Shown here one piece after another: positions 24,650 to 34,219 of a stretch of DNA of 64,000 nucleotides (positions are counted from its first letter, which is position 1; each line of letters starts with the position of its first letter). Origin of the DNA: an uncultured Dehalococcoidia bacterium (GTDB taxonomy: Bacteria; Chloroflexota; Dehalococcoidia; Lucifugimonadales; Australimonadaceae). The notes under the pieces are model-generated. The model had not been told where the DNA came from and did not search any database. It saw only the letters and a list, made by a program, of their open reading frames with translations. The stretch is taken from contig OY282355.1 of assembly GCA_958295525.1 (NCBI GenBank), positions 1,551,504 to 1,615,503 on the forward strand, given 5' to 3'. The position numbers were made by a program, and so were the translations under genes.

Positions 24650-26257
24650 ATGAAGAGCGAATTCCTTATCGCCGTTACACAACTCGCGGCTGAGCGGAAC
24701 CTGCCGCAGGATATGGTGGTTTCCGCCGTGGAGGCCGCGCTCGCTTCCGCATACCGCAGAGACACCCCCTCGGGCGGCCAGACGAACGTGCGCGTCCGCC
24801 TCGACCCCGGCACCGGCGAGGTCGAGGTCTACGAGATCAAGACGGTCGTCGAGGAGGTCACGGACGACCTCGTCGAGATCGCGCTCGCGGACGCCAAGCG
24901 GCACGCGAACGGCGTCCCCCTCGGCGTCGGCGCGACGGTGGAGTTTCCGATGCCCGCGCACGCGGCGGGCCGCATCGCCGCGCAGACGGCCAAGCAGGTC
25001 GTGTTTCAGCGCCTGCGCGAGGCGGAGCGCGAACTGGTCTACGCGGAGTTCGCGGAGAAGTCGGGAGAGGTCTACACGGCCACGGTGCAACGGGGATTCG
25101 GCGCGCTCACGGTCGACTTGAACGGCCGCGCGACCGCCGTGCTCCCGTCGGAGGAGCAGTCGCCGACCGAGCGCTACCGGCCCGGGATGAAGATGAAGGT
25201 CATCATCACCGAGGTGAACCGCACCCAGAAAGGGCCGGAGATCATCGTCTCCCGAACGCACCCGGACTTGCTGCGGCGGCTGTTCGAGATGGAGGTGCCG
25301 GAGATCTACAACGGCATCGTGGAGATACGCGGCATCGCGCGGGAGCCAGGCTCGCGCTCCAAAGTCGCGGTGCACGCCAGGCAGGACGGCGTCGACCCGG
25401 TGGGGGCGTGCGTCGGGCTGCGCGGCATCCGCATTCAGAACATCGTCAACGAACTGCAGGGCGAGAAGATCGACGTCATCCAATGGTCGCGCGATATGGC
25501 GGTGTTCGCCTCGCACGCGCTCAGCCCGGCGCAGCCGCTGCGCGTCGACCTGCGCGAGGCGGAGCAGGCCGCCATCGTCATCGTCCCCGACCGCCAGTTG
25601 TCGCTCGCTATCGGGCGCGAAGGCCAGAACGCGCGGCTCGCGGCGCGGCTGACGAACTGGAAGATCGACATCAAGAGTTCGACCGAAATCGAGATCGAAC
25701 GGATGAAGGTGCAGATAGAGGGCGCGGTCGCCGAGCGCGAGTCAGCGGAGGCGGTCGAGGTTCCGGAGCCCGCCGCCGCGGAAGAGACGGCGGAAGAGGC
25801 GGCGGCCCGCGCCGCAGCCGCGGCGGCGGAAGAAGCCGCGATTATGGCGGAACTGGAGGCGGAGCAGGCGGCGGCCGCGGCGGAAGCCGACGACGAGCAA
25901 GAGGCCGAAGCCCCGGAGCCAAGCGCCGCGCTGAGCGCCGAGGAACTGCTCGCGCTCGAGTCGCTCAACGACCTCGCCGGAGAAGGCGAGGAGATCGTCG
26001 TCGAGGAGACGGTGGAAGGCGACCTCTTCGAGCAGGACGCTTGGCAGGCGCCGACGCCCGTCGGAGGCGGCGGAGCCATACGTTTCGCGGAGGACATCCT
26101 CGGGTCGCCGCAAGGCCCGCGTCGGGGCGGCGCGCGGCGGCGAGGCGGCGGCGGCGCGCGCCGGCTGGGCCCGCCGAACCGGGGCGGCGGACGCCCCGCT
26201 CCCCGCCCTGGAAACGCTCCTCGCGGAGGGGGCGGAGGCGGAGGGAACAGCGCCTAG
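24650..26257 (+). CDS. nusA: Transcription elongation/termination factor NusA
   Basis: This 535-residue NusA binds RNA polymerase and RNA to control pausing, termination and antitermination. An N-terminal RNAP-binding domain (residues 1-130; LPQDMVVSAVEAALASAYRR) is followed by S1 (about 135-200; GEVYTATVQRGFGALTVDL), then KH1 and KH2 (about 230-345; VGACVGLRGIRIQNIVNEL and LSLAIGREGQNARLAARLTN). After that comes a 90-residue Ala/Glu-rich acidic region and an Arg/Gly-rich tail from about 490. No AR2-type acidic repeats as in E. coli are seen; the RG tail might bind RNA. It is first in the order nusA-ylxR-infB-rbfA-truB; rimP, usually upstream, is absent. Confidence 0.96.
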   Translation: MKSEFLIAVTQLAAERNLPQDMVVSAVEAALASAYRRDTPSGGQTNVRVRLDPGTGEVEVYEIKTVVEEVTDDLVEIALADAKRHANGVPLGVGATVEFPMPAHAAGRIAAQTAKQVVFQRLREAERELVYAEFAEKSGEVYTATVQRGFGALTVDLNGRATAVLPSEEQSPTERYRPGMKMKVIITEVNRTQKGPEIIVSRTHPDLLRRLFEMEVPEIYNGIVEIRGIAREPGSRSKVAVHARQDGVDPVGACVGLRGIRIQNIVNELQGEKIDVIQWSRDMAVFASHALSPAQPLRVDLREAEQAAIVIVPDRQLSLAIGREGQNARLAARLTNWKIDIKSSTEIEIERMKVQIEGAVAERESAEAVEVPEPAAAEETAEEAAARAAAAAAEEAAIMAELEAEQAAAAAEADDEQEAEAPEPSAALSAEELLALESLNDLAGEGEEIVVEETVEGDLFEQDAWQAPTPVGGGGAIRFAEDILGSPQGPRRGGARRRGGGGARRLGPPNRGGGRPAPRPGNAPRGGGGGGGNSA

Positions 26258-26278
26258 CCTGCGCGGAGGAGACGATAG

Positions 26279-26566
26279 ATGCCGAACCGCAGCGCGCCGC
26301 AGCGCTCCTGCGTGAGTTGCGGCCTCAAGGCCGATAAGCGCGGCCTCATCCGCGTTGTGCGGACGCCTGAAGGCGAGTGCGCGGCGGACGAGTCAGGGAA
26401 GCGCGCGGGGCGCGGCGCCTATGTCTGCCGCCGCCCGGGGTGCTTGGGCGGCGCGCTGCGCTCAGGGCGCCTCTCCCGCGCGTTGCGCGGCGAGATCGGA
26501 GACGATGACCGCGAGCGGCTGGCCGCGCTCGCGGAGCGCTTGCGAACCGCGAGCGCAGTGGGATAG
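26279..26566 (+). CDS. ylxR: YlxR/RnpM RNA-binding protein
   Basis: This 95-residue protein has the DUF448 pattern: RSCVSCGLKADKRGLIRVVR, then GRGAYVCRRPGCLGGA, with a basic surface typical of this small nucleic-acid-binding fold. In Bacillus the homologue YlxR (RnpM) binds and modulates RNase P. It sits between nusA and infB, its usual place; the start follows a purine-rich GGAGGAGACG. Confidence 0.93.
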   Translation: MPNRSAPQRSCVSCGLKADKRGLIRVVRTPEGECAADESGKRAGRGAYVCRRPGCLGGALRSGRLSRALRGEIGDDDRERLAALAERLRTASAVG

Positions 26567-26574
26567 GAGGGCCG

Positions 26575-28359
26575 ATGACCGAACAAACGCCAGGAGCCGC
26601 CGCGACCGCAACGCGGAGAGTGACGCTGCGCGCCCTCCCCATCGGGGAGGCCGTCGCCGTCGGGACGCTCGCGGAACGGATGCGGGTGGAGCCGGTTCAG
26701 GTCATCAAGCAGTTGATGCGCGCCGGAGTGTTCGCCAGCATCAACCAGATCGTTGACTTCGAAACGGCGGCGGGAGTCGCCCGCGCGTTCGGCTACGCCG
26801 CCCGCAAAGTCGAGGACGCGGCGAGCGCCGCCGGAAGCGTGGCCGAGGACGAGTCCGCCGATCTGGAGACGCGCCCGCCGGTGGTGACCGTGCTGGGGCA
26901 CGTCGACCACGGCAAGACGACGCTGCTGGACGCGGTGCGCCGCACGAACGTCGTGGCGAAAGAGGCCGGCGGCATCACGCAGCACATCGGCGCGTATCAG
27001 GTGGCGCATAACGGCGCGCCCATCACGTTCATAGACACGCCGGGCCACGAGGCGTTCACGGCGATGCGGGCGCGCGGCGCCCAGGTCACCGACATCGCCG
27101 TCCTCGTCGTCGCCGCCGACGACGGCGTGATGCCCCAGACCGTGGAGGCGATAGACCACATCAAGGCCGCCGACGTGCCGATCATCGTGGCCATCAACAA
27201 GATGGACTCGCCGAACGCCGACCCGGAGCGCGTCCGCCGCCAGTTGTCCGAGCACGAATTCGTCGTGGAGAAGTGGGGCGGCGACGTGGTCGACGTGGAG
27301 GTCTCCGCGAAGCAAGGCGAAGGCATAGACGCGCTGCTGGAGAGCATCGAACTCGTCGCGGAGATCGCGGAACTGAAAGCCAACCCGCGCCGCGCCGGGG
27401 TCGGCGTCATCGTCGAGGCGGAACTCGACCGCACCCGGGGCGCGCTGGCGCGGGCGCTCGTGCAAACGGGGTCGCTGAAGGTCGGCGATCACGTCGTCGC
27501 AGGCGTCGCGCGCGGGCGCGTGAAGGCGCTGGTCAACGAGGAGGGCAAGCGCGTCCAGAGCGCCGGGCCGTCCACCCCCGTGGAGATCTTGGGGCTCGCC
27601 GGCCTGCCGGAGGCGGGCGACCGCCTGGTCGTCGTGGCGGACGAAAGGGCCGCCCGCGCCGCAGTCGCCGAGCGTATGCGGCGCGACGACCTGAACCGCT
27701 CGCGGGGCACGACGCTCGAGGAAATGGGCGCGCGCATATCCTCCGGCAAAGCGAAGGAACTGCGGATCATCCTCAAAACGGACGTGCAAGGGAGCGTCGC
27801 CGCCGTCAAGCGCGCGCTGGAGCAGTTGAGCGCTCCGCAGGCGCAAGTGCGCCTCATCCACACGGGAACGGGGGCGGTCACGGAGACCGACGTGCTGCTC
27901 GCCGTCGCGTCGGAGGCGATCATTATCGGATTCAACGTCCGCCCCGATCAGGGAGCGCAGCGCCTCGCCGATCAGGACAACGTTCAGGTGCGCCTCTACA
28001 ACATCATCTACCGGCTGACGGAGGACGTTGAGAAAGCGCTGCATGGCTTGCTGGAGCCCGTTGTGGAGGACGTTACGGAGGGCTCGGCGGAGGTTCGCGC
28101 CGTGTTCTCGCTGGGGCGGAACCGCAAGAGCGCGGGCTGCTACGTGACGGACGGGCGCATCGCGCGCGGCGCGCGCGGGCGCGTGCTGCGCGGCGGAGCG
28201 GAGATCTTCGACGGGCCAATCGGCGGGCTGCGCCGTTTCAAGGACGACGTGCGGGAGGTCGCCTCCGGCTACGAATGCGGCGTTTCCCTGGACGGTTTCA
28301 ACGACTTCCGAGAGGGCGACGTCATCCAGGCGCACCGGCAGCGGACGACGGGCGCGTAG
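26575..28359 (+). CDS. infB: Translation initiation factor IF-2
   Basis: This 594-residue GTPase delivers fMet-tRNA to the 30S subunit. A short N-terminal domain with an IF2_N motif ([20 protein letters not shown]) leads directly to the G domain: G1 [10 protein letters not shown] near residue 108, G2-region [11 protein letters not shown]3 DTPGHEAF, G4 NKMD. Domains II, III and C ([19 protein letters not shown]) follow. The long variable N-terminal extension of proteobacterial IF-2 is missing, as in other compact bacterial IF-2. The gene starts 8 bp after ylxR and ends 15 bp before rbfA. Confidence 0.97.
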   Translation: MTEQTPGAAATATRRVTLRALPIGEAVAVGTLAERMRVEPVQVIKQLMRAGVFASINQIVDFETAAGVARAFGYAARKVEDAASAAGSVAEDESADLETRPPVVTVLGHVDHGKTTLLDAVRRTNVVAKEAGGITQHIGAYQVAHNGAPITFIDTPGHEAFTAMRARGAQVTDIAVLVVAADDGVMPQTVEAIDHIKAADVPIIVAINKMDSPNADPERVRRQLSEHEFVVEKWGGDVVDVEVSAKQGEGIDALLESIELVAEIAELKANPRRAGVGVIVEAELDRTRGALARALVQTGSLKVGDHVVAGVARGRVKALVNEEGKRVQSAGPSTPVEILGLAGLPEAGDRLVVVADERAARAAVAERMRRDDLNRSRGTTLEEMGARISSGKAKELRIILKTDVQGSVAAVKRALEQLSAPQAQVRLIHTGTGAVTETDVLLAVASEAIIIGFNVRPDQGAQRLADQDNVQVRLYNIIYRLTEDVEKALHGLLEPVVEDVTEGSAEVRAVFSLGRNRKSAGCYVTDGRIARGARGRVLRGGAEIFDGPIGGLRRFKDDVREVASGYECGVSLDGFNDFREGDVIQAHRQRTTGA

Positions 28360-28374
28360 CCTGCGGAGCGGCGT

Positions 28375-28725
28375 ATGGGCCGGAGAAGCGACCGCGTCGC
28401 GGGACTGCTGCAGCGCGAAATCGGCTGGCTCGCGTCGGCGCGGCTGAAAGACCCGCGCCTTGCGCGGATGGTCACGCTCGCCCGCGTCGAAGTCAGCGAC
28501 GACCTCTCCGTCGCCACGGTCGCGGTCACCGTCGGAGGAACGGATGAAGACGCGGAGGATGCGCTGCGAGGGCTGCGCTCCGCCGCCGGGTACGTCAAAC
28601 GCGAGTTGGGGCGGCGCCTCGACCTGAAGCGCGCGCCCGACCTGCGGTTCGTGCTGGACGCTTCCATCGCCCAGGGCGACCGCGTCCTCGGCCTGCTGGA
28701 CAGCATAAAAGAGGAGGAAGCGTGA
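28375..28725 (+). CDS. rbfA: Ribosome-binding factor A
   Basis: This 116-residue KH-fold protein helps 16S rRNA maturation and 30S assembly. Conserved features are RVAGLLQREIGWL at the start, LARVEVSDDLSVATVAVTV in the middle and LRFVLDASIAQGDRVLGLLD near the end. It lies 15 bp after infB, and its stop overlaps the GTG start of truB (GTGA), indicating coupled translation. Confidence 0.95.
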   Translation: MGRRSDRVAGLLQREIGWLASARLKDPRLARMVTLARVEVSDDLSVATVAVTVGGTDEDAEDALRGLRSAAGYVKRELGRRLDLKRAPDLRFVLDASIAQGDRVLGLLDSIKEEEA

Positions 28726-29654
28726 GCGAGCGGCCCGAGGCGCACGGCGTCATCGTCGTCAACAAGCCCCGCGAAATCACGTCTATGGACGCGGTGCGGG
28801 CGGTGCGGCGCGTCACCCGCGTGAAGCGCGTCGGCCACGCCGGAACGCTCGACCCCATCGCGGAGGGCGTGCTTCCGGTCTGCCTCGGGCAGGCCACCCG
28901 CTATATGGACTACCTCGTGGACAGCGGCAAGACCTACCTCGGCGAAATCACGTTCGGAACCGCGACCGACACCTACGACGCGTCCGGATCGGAGACGGCG
29001 TCCGGCGATCCGGCGGCCCTCTCCCGCGAGCGAATTGAGGCGCAACTGCCCGCGTTCTCCGGCGTCGTGATGCAGCGTCCCCCGATGTACTCCGCCGTGA
29101 AGCACGAGGGGAAGCGTCTCTACGACCTCGCCCGAGCAGGCGTGGAGGTGGAGCGCGAGCCCCGCGAGGTGGTCGTCCATCGCATCGCGCTCCGCGAGTG
29201 GAGCCCGCCGAAGGCGGCGATAGAGGTGGATTGCGGCAAAGGCTTCTATATGCGGGGGCTTGCCCACGACCTCGGCGCGGCTGTCGGCTGCCCCGCGCAC
29301 CTCAGCGCGCTGACCCGCTCCCGCGTCGGGCCTTTCACGCTCGACGACGCGATCACGCCCGCCGAACTGGAGGCGGAGGAGGACTGGGAAGCGCGGCTCG
29401 AGCCGCCCGACGCCGCGCTCCGGCGGATGGATGCGCTGCTCCTCCCTCCGGCGGCGGAGCGCCACGTTCGCAACGGGCAGGCCGTAACGCTGCCCGCGAT
29501 GGCTCCCTACGCGAAGCATTTGGAAGTCCGCCGCGCCTACGCCGAGGGCGGACGCTTCCTCGGCGTCGTCCGCTTCAACCGCGCCGAATCTTCCTGGCAG
29601 CCGGAGAAGATGCTGGCGAGGCCCATCGTCTCGCGCTACGCCCCCGAGGGCTAG
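28722..29654 (+). CDS. truB: tRNA pseudouridine(55) synthase
   Basis: TruB makes pseudouridine 55 in the T-loop of tRNAs. The 310-residue protein has the catalytic Asp in GHAGTLDPIAEGVLPV, the binding motif MYSAVKHEGKRLYDLAR, and the family motif GKGFYMRGLAHDLG, plus a C-terminal PUA-like region (ERHVRNGQAVTL). It starts with GTG at 28722, overlapping the rbfA stop. It is the last gene of the nusA operon and converges on hisIE. Confidence 0.96.
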   Translation: MSERPEAHGVIVVNKPREITSMDAVRAVRRVTRVKRVGHAGTLDPIAEGVLPVCLGQATRYMDYLVDSGKTYLGEITFGTATDTYDASGSETASGDPAALSRERIEAQLPAFSGVVMQRPPMYSAVKHEGKRLYDLARAGVEVEREPREVVVHRIALREWSPPKAAIEVDCGKGFYMRGLAHDLGAAVGCPAHLSALTRSRVGPFTLDDAITPAELEAEEDWEARLEPPDAALRRMDALLLPPAAERHVRNGQAVTLPAMAPYAKHLEVRRAYAEGGRFLGVVRFNRAESSWQPEKMLARPIVSRYAPEG

Positions 29655-29666
29655 CGCCGCGCCACG

Positions 29667-29689
29667 CCCGCCGCCGGATAAAGGGCGGG
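29667..29689. terminator. Possible bidirectional hairpin between truB and hisIE
   Basis: CCCGCC (29667-29672) pairs with GGCGGG (29684-29689) across an 11-nt loop in the 45-bp gap between convergent truB and hisIE stops. There is no U-run on either side, so it is a weak candidate for intrinsic termination. Confidence 0.3.
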
Positions 29690-29699
29690 AGCGCGCGGT

Positions 29700-30332
29700 T
29701 CAGCCGCGCCGGTTCCGCAACTCCGCCCAGACGTCCTCCGGCGAGAGGCCGGCGTCGGCGAGCAGCACGAGCGCGTGATAGAAGAGGTCGGCGACCTCGC
29801 CGGGGAGGCTCGCCGTCTCTTTCGTGGCGGCGGCGAGCGCGACTTCGGCGCCCTCTTCGGCGACTTTCTGCGCGATGCGGGTCGTTCCGCTCTCGAACAG
29901 CGCGGTCGTGTAACTGCCCGCAGGCGCCTCCGCCTGCCGTTGCCGGATGACCTGGAAGATTTCGCTGAGCACGCCGGGGCCGGACGAGGCGCGCTCGTAT
30001 TCCGGCGATTCGGGGAGCGGCGTGAAGAAACAGGATCGCTCTCCCGTGTGGCAGGCGGGGCCGTCCGCCCGCACGTTGAAGAGCAGCGCGTCGCCGTCGC
30101 AGTCCACCGCTGCGGATGAGACGCGGAGGAACGCGCCGGACGTTTCGCCCTTGCGCCACAACGCTTGGCGCGAGCGACTGTAGAAGTGCATTTCGCCCGA
30201 CTCCAGCGTGCGCGCGAGCGCCTCCGGGTTCATATAGGCGACCATCAGCGTCTCGCCGGTGGCGTCGTCCTGGCAGATCGCCGTAACGAGGCCCTGCGCG
30301 TCCAACTTGATGCGCGCGTTTTCCGCGGTCAT
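29700..30332 (-). CDS. hisIE: Bifunctional phosphoribosyl-AMP cyclohydrolase/phosphoribosyl-ATP pyrophosphatase
   Basis: This 210-residue enzyme catalyses steps 2 and 3 of histidine synthesis. The N-terminal HisI domain (1-115) has MVAYMNPEALARTLESGEMH, FYSRSRQALWRKGETSG and metal ligands DCDGDALLF and CHTGERSCFF. The C-terminal HisE domain (about 120-205) has the MazG-like EEGAEVALAA and EVADLFYHALVLL. It ends the hisF-HAD-hisIE unit, 31 bp after the HAD gene, in the order expected for a partial his operon; the remaining his genes are not in the window. Confidence 0.95.
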   Translation of the reverse strand: MTAENARIKLDAQGLVTAICQDDATGETLMVAYMNPEALARTLESGEMHFYSRSRQALWRKGETSGAFLRVSSAAVDCDGDALLFNVRADGPACHTGERSCFFTPLPESPEYERASSGPGVLSEIFQVIRQRQAEAPAGSYTTALFESGTTRIAQKVAEEGAEVALAAATKETASLPGEVADLFYHALVLLADAGLSPEDVWAELRNRRG

Positions 30333-30363
30333 AATGCCTGCCTCCCAATTTGCGCGGCGGGGT

Positions 30364-31128
30364 TCATTCGAAAAGCGCGGGAATCTCGGTCAGTTCCCGC
30401 ACGGCGTAGTCCGGAGGCAGCAGGGCGGCGCCGGAGGGCGGGGGCGTGCGCCCCGGCGTCGTTTGATCGCGCTGCACGAGCGCGGCTTGCATGCCCGCGA
30501 GTTTCGCGCCGTGCGCGTCGTCGTAAGGCGAGTCGCCCACGTACAGCACGGCCTCCGGGGGCAGGCCGGCGCTTTGCAGAAAGCGGACGAAGATGCGCGG
30601 GTCGGGCTTGTAGGCGCGCGCCTCCTCCGACGATACGACGCGCGAGAATTCCCAGTTGTTGCGGGCGATCGTTCCGTAGAGGAAGCGGTCGTCGGCGTTG
30701 GAGAGCACGGCGAGCGGGCGCATCGCTCCGAGCGCGTCCAGCGCCTCTTGCGCCTCGGGGAAAGCGTCCCGCGAGGCGAGCGCGTCCACGCAGCGCGACG
30801 CCGCGGCTTCGGCGTCGCCCGCAATTTTCATCTCGGCGAACGTCTCCGTGAAGGCGTCGCGCCACGCTTCCCAATACGACCGGAACGGCGGGCTCGCGGC
30901 GGGGTTCGCCATATTCGTGCGCGTCTTGCGGAATTCGACGTCGTAGCGGCTCCAGACGGCCCAGAATTCGCCCGGGTCCACAGGCATCTCCTGCTCGCGA
31001 ACGACTTCCTCCATCGTTGGCCGCCAGTCGTCGGTTCCGTTCCGCGCGAGCGTGCCGAACATATCGAAGGCGATGAGTTCCACGCGGTCGAGGTTGCCCA
31101 TAGCGCTCCTTTGGCCGTTCGCGGTCAT
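30364..31128 (-). CDS. HAD-superfamily hydrolase, haloacid-dehalogenase-like
   Basis: This 254-residue protein has HAD motif I FDMFGTL, motif II LSNADDR, motif III Lys in [10 protein letters not shown], and motif [13 protein letters not shown]. In motif I the second Asp of DxD phosphatases is Phe, a pattern closer to L-2-haloacid dehalogenases (DxYGT) than to phosphatases. The gene overlaps hisF by ATGA (31125-31128) and precedes hisIE, so it is part of the his transcription unit. The operon position suggests histidinol-phosphate phosphatase, but the motif argues against it. Confidence 0.85.
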   Translation of the reverse strand: MTANGQRSAMGNLDRVELIAFDMFGTLARNGTDDWRPTMEEVVREQEMPVDPGEFWAVWSRYDVEFRKTRTNMANPAASPPFRSYWEAWRDAFTETFAEMKIAGDAEAAASRCVDALASRDAFPEAQEALDALGAMRPLAVLSNADDRFLYGTIARNNWEFSRVVSSEEARAYKPDPRIFVRFLQSAGLPPEAVLYVGDSPYDDAHGAKLAGMQAALVQRDQTTPGRTPPPSGAALLPPDYAVRELTEIPALFE

Positions 31129-31958
31129 TCGCGGACGGGAATGCCTTCCGCCCGGAACGCGCGCTTCGCGTCGGCGATGGAGCGCCGCCCGTAGTGAAAT
31201 ATGGATGCGGCGAGCGCGGCGTCGGCGCGCCCTTCCGTGACCGCCTGCGCGAGGTGCGCGACGCCGCCCGCCCCGCCGCTGGCGATGACGGGCACGGGCA
31301 CGGCGTCCGCCACTGCGCGCGTGAGTTCGAGATCATAGCCGTCCTGATGGCCGTCGGCGTCCATGCTGGTCAGCAGAACCTCGCCCGCGCCGAGTTCGGC
31401 GGCGTAGACGGCCCAGCGAACGGCGTCCATTCCGGTGGGCGTTCGGCCTCCGTGGACGAACACCTCCCATCGAGAGCCCGGGCCAAGCGCGAGATCGCCC
31501 TTGCCCGGGTGGCCGCCGGGCAGAAGCGCGGGGTCCGCTTGCGGCGCGTCCGGCGCGGCGCGGCGGGCGTCTATGGCGATGACGAGGCACTGGCCGCCGA
31601 ACGCCGCCGCCGCCGCCGCGAACGCATCGGGGTTCAGCGCCGCCGCCGTGTTCATCGAGACTTTGTCCGCGCCGGCGTTGAGCAGTTTGCGGACGTCCTC
31701 CGCGCCGCGGACGCCGCCGCCGACGGTGAGAGGAATGAACACTTCCTCCGAGACGCGCTCCACGACGTCGATGATCGTGCCGCGCCCGTCGGAACTGGCC
31801 GTGATGTCGAGGAACACGAGTTCGTCCGCGCCCTCGCGGTCGTAGAAGGCGGCGAGTTCCACCGGGTCGCCCGCGTCGCGGAGGTTGACGAACGACGCGC
31901 CCTTGACGACGCGCCCGCCCGCAACGTCGAGGCACGGAATGATGCGCTTGGTGAGCAT
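31125..31958 (-). CDS. hisF: Imidazole glycerol phosphate synthase cyclase subunit HisF
   Basis: This (beta/alpha)8-barrel forms imidazole-glycerol phosphate and AICAR with HisH-supplied ammonia. The first catalytic Asp is in [15 protein letters not shown], and the second in [10 protein letters not shown]. Phosphate-binding loops are [15 protein letters not shown] and [14 protein letters not shown]. The ATG at 31958 is preferred over an in-frame GTG at 31967. A 15-20-residue insertion ([20 protein letters not shown]) after the second Asp is longer than usual. The 277-residue gene overlaps the HAD gene start by ATGA. The divergent EutA-like gene lies 178 bp away. Confidence 0.95.
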   Translation of the reverse strand: MLTKRIIPCLDVAGGRVVKGASFVNLRDAGDPVELAAFYDREGADELVFLDITASSDGRGTIIDVVERVSEEVFIPLTVGGGVRGAEDVRKLLNAGADKVSMNTAAALNPDAFAAAAAAFGGQCLVIAIDARRAAPDAPQADPALLPGGHPGKGDLALGPGSRWEVFVHGGRTPTGMDAVRWAVYAAELGAGEVLLTSMDADGHQDGYDLELTRAVADAVPVPVIASGGAGGVAHLAQAVTEGRADAALAASIFHYGRRSIADAKRAFRAEGIPVRE

Positions 31959-32136
31959 AGCCGTCACAGGATACCGGACGAGCGCATCGGGCGGCGCGCC
32001 GCGCTCGGCGGCGACCTGTCACGCTTCTGCGCCGTCCGCCCCTTGCGCGTTTCCGCCCGTCACGCCTACGATGATTCCCGCGTTCGGCGCCGCGCCGCGC
32101 ATCCCCAATCCCCCCAGCGAAAGGAACCCCGAACCT

Positions 32137-33699
32137 ATGCATGACGAGCCCTGGGCGCATATCCATGACCCCGACGAGGAGCGGCTGGCCAAGCTCAGCA
32201 TCGAACTCAACAACCCCGACCACGACTTCTACCACCACGAGGTCATCGAACTGAAAACGGTGGGGATAGACGTCGGGTCGTCCACCTCGCACCTGATGTT
32301 CTCCAATATCACGCTGCAGCGCGTGCAAGAGTTGCATTCCAGCCGCTACGAGGTGGTGGATAGGCAAACCCTCCATAAGTCGCCGATTCTCCTGACGCCC
32401 TACACGAGCGACAACCTGATCAACACGGCGCGCCTCGAGGCGTTCATCGCCGAATCCTACGCGGAGGCGGGCGTGAAGCCGGAGGACGTCGACAGCGGAG
32501 CGATCATCCTCACGGGCGAGGCGATCAAGCGGCGGAACGCCCACGCCATCGCCGACCTGTTCGCCGGAGAAGCGGGCAAGTTCGTCTGCGCGTCGGCGGG
32601 CCACAACTTGGAATCCGTGCTCGCGGCCAACGGCTCCGGCGCGGTCAAACTCTCGCGCAACCCGAAGCAGACCGTGCTGAACGTGGACATCGGAGGCGGC
32701 ACGACGAAGTTCGCGCTCGCGCAGGCCGGACGCATCATCCAAACCGCCGCGCTGAACGTCGGCGGACGTCTTGCGGCAGTGGACGCCGCCGGGCGCGTGA
32801 ACCGCGTCGAGGACGCGGGGCGCTTGGCGGCCGACAGCGTCGGGGCGCGCCTCGCGCTCGGCAAGCCCCTGACGGACGGCGACCGCGACGCCATCGCGGA
32901 CGCGCTCGCGGATTGCCTGTTGGACGTAATGCTGGGCCGTCCGCGCTCGGAACTCGCCCAACGCCTGCTGCTGACGCCCGATATGCCGCGGAGCCTGACC
33001 TACGACGCGCTCGTGTTCTCCGGCGGCGTCTCCGAATATGTCTACGACAACGAGACGCGCGAATTCGGCGACCTGGCGGCGGCGCTCGCGTCGTCCCTGC
33101 GCCGCAAGATGGCGGAGAGCGCCCTCCCCGCGCCCGTGCAGCCCGCGACGGAGCGCATCCGCGCCACAGTCATCGGCGCGTCGCAGTTCACCGTGCAATT
33201 GAGCGGCAACACGCTCTCGATCTCCGACCCGTCGCTTCTCCCGCGCCGGAACGTGCCCGTGCTCCTCTCCAGACTGCCGGAAGACCGCGAGGTTCAGGCG
33301 GAGGAGGTCGCCGCGCTCATCGCCCAGGCGTTCGAGCGGCAAGACCTCGCGGAAGGCGAGCAGCAGGTCGCGCTCGCGTTCGAGTGGGACGGCCTGCCGC
33401 GTTACGCGCAACTGCGGAAGATCGCCGACGGCGTCGTGGCCGCGTCGCCGCGCTCGCTCGCCGGCGGCGCCCCGCTGATGCTCGTGTTCACCGGCGACTT
33501 CGCCAAGATCGTCGGCGACACCATTACGAAAGACATCGGCGTCCCCAATCCGGTGATCTCCATAGACAACTTGCGCCTGCAAGAGTTCGACTACATAGAC
33601 GTGGGAGAGATGATTTACCCCGCGCGCGTGGTTCCGGTTGTGGTGAAATCGCTCCTGTTCCCCGAGGTGGAGCGCCAAACCGCCGAGTTGTTGGATTAG
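32137..33699 (+). CDS. EutA-like ASKHA ATPase (ethanolamine ammonia-lyase reactivase family)
   Basis: This 520-residue protein resembles EutA, the ATPase that reactivates the adenosylcobalamin enzyme ethanolamine ammonia-lyase. The actin/Hsp70-type ATP site is visible as VGIDVGSSTSHLMF (phosphate 1) and LNVDIGGGTTKFALAQ (phosphate 2). Family patterns are VDRQTLHKSPILLTPY, AIILTGEAIKRRNAHAI and SGGVSEYVYDNETREFGD. It begins at ATG 32137 with AAGGA about 11 nt before. No eutBC or cobalamin genes accompany it in the window, so the client enzyme is elsewhere or this is a broader MutL/EutA-like reactivase. The divergent his genes are unrelated. Confidence 0.82.
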   Translation: MHDEPWAHIHDPDEERLAKLSIELNNPDHDFYHHEVIELKTVGIDVGSSTSHLMFSNITLQRVQELHSSRYEVVDRQTLHKSPILLTPYTSDNLINTARLEAFIAESYAEAGVKPEDVDSGAIILTGEAIKRRNAHAIADLFAGEAGKFVCASAGHNLESVLAANGSGAVKLSRNPKQTVLNVDIGGGTTKFALAQAGRIIQTAALNVGGRLAAVDAAGRVNRVEDAGRLAADSVGARLALGKPLTDGDRDAIADALADCLLDVMLGRPRSELAQRLLLTPDMPRSLTYDALVFSGGVSEYVYDNETREFGDLAAALASSLRRKMAESALPAPVQPATERIRATVIGASQFTVQLSGNTLSISDPSLLPRRNVPVLLSRLPEDREVQAEEVAALIAQAFERQDLAEGEQQVALAFEWDGLPRYAQLRKIADGVVAASPRSLAGGAPLMLVFTGDFAKIVGDTITKDIGVPNPVISIDNLRLQEFDYIDVGEMIYPARVVPVVVKSLLFPEVERQTAELLD

Positions 33700-33741
33700 C
33701 CAGCGGGCCGCCGTCTTCCGGCGAGAAAACTTGCCGCGGCG

Positions 33742-34206
33742 CTAGTCCTCGGCGGCGGGGGAGCGATCGCCCGCCGCCGCCGGAGGGCGCAGGCGTTTGT
33801 ACCACGGCGACGTGAACCATAGCCACAGAAGCGAGAAGATGCCGGCGGCGACGCCGCTCCAAAGGAGGAGCGTCGGCGCGTAGCCGCCGGGCGGCGTCGA
33901 GCCGAACCACGTTCGCGCCGGATTCGCGGAGTCGTAGGAGAGGAGGACTTCGTCGCCGTCGGCGTAGAACGCGACGCACGCGCGGCTGGGAGGCTTCTCG
34001 TAGAACTTGCAGCGGTCGGCCTGCGGAACGGCGACGGTTTCGCCCTCGCCGGTCGTGAAAGCGAGCGTTCCGTTTTGGTAGACGGCCATCGCTTGCGCGC
34101 TCCGGTCGGCGAGGGATTCGACGCGCCCAACCCATACCCATCCCGCGGCAATGGCGAGCGCGGCGATCAAGAGACCTGCGAAAGCCGTTCGCATGCTCAT
34201 TCGCAA
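33742..34206 (-). CDS. DUF3592-like membrane protein
   Basis: This 154-residue protein has an N-terminal helix (residues about 9-28), an extracytoplasmic beta domain (YQNGTLAFTTGEGETVAVPQ and VLLSYDSANPARTWFG), and a second helix (about 113-132) followed by a short basic tail. The layout resembles the DUF3592 family of uncharacterised membrane proteins. It follows the small membrane protein gene by 13 bp and may belong to the same transcript as the tripartite transporter. Confidence 0.6.
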   Translation of the reverse strand: MRMSMRTAFAGLLIAALAIAAGWVWVGRVESLADRSAQAMAVYQNGTLAFTTGEGETVAVPQADRCKFYEKPPSRACVAFYADGDEVLLSYDSANPARTWFGSTPPGGYAPTLLLWSGVAAGIFSLLWLWFTSPWYKRLRPPAAAGDRSPAAED

Positions 34207-34219
34207 GCCTCCTTCCGGC

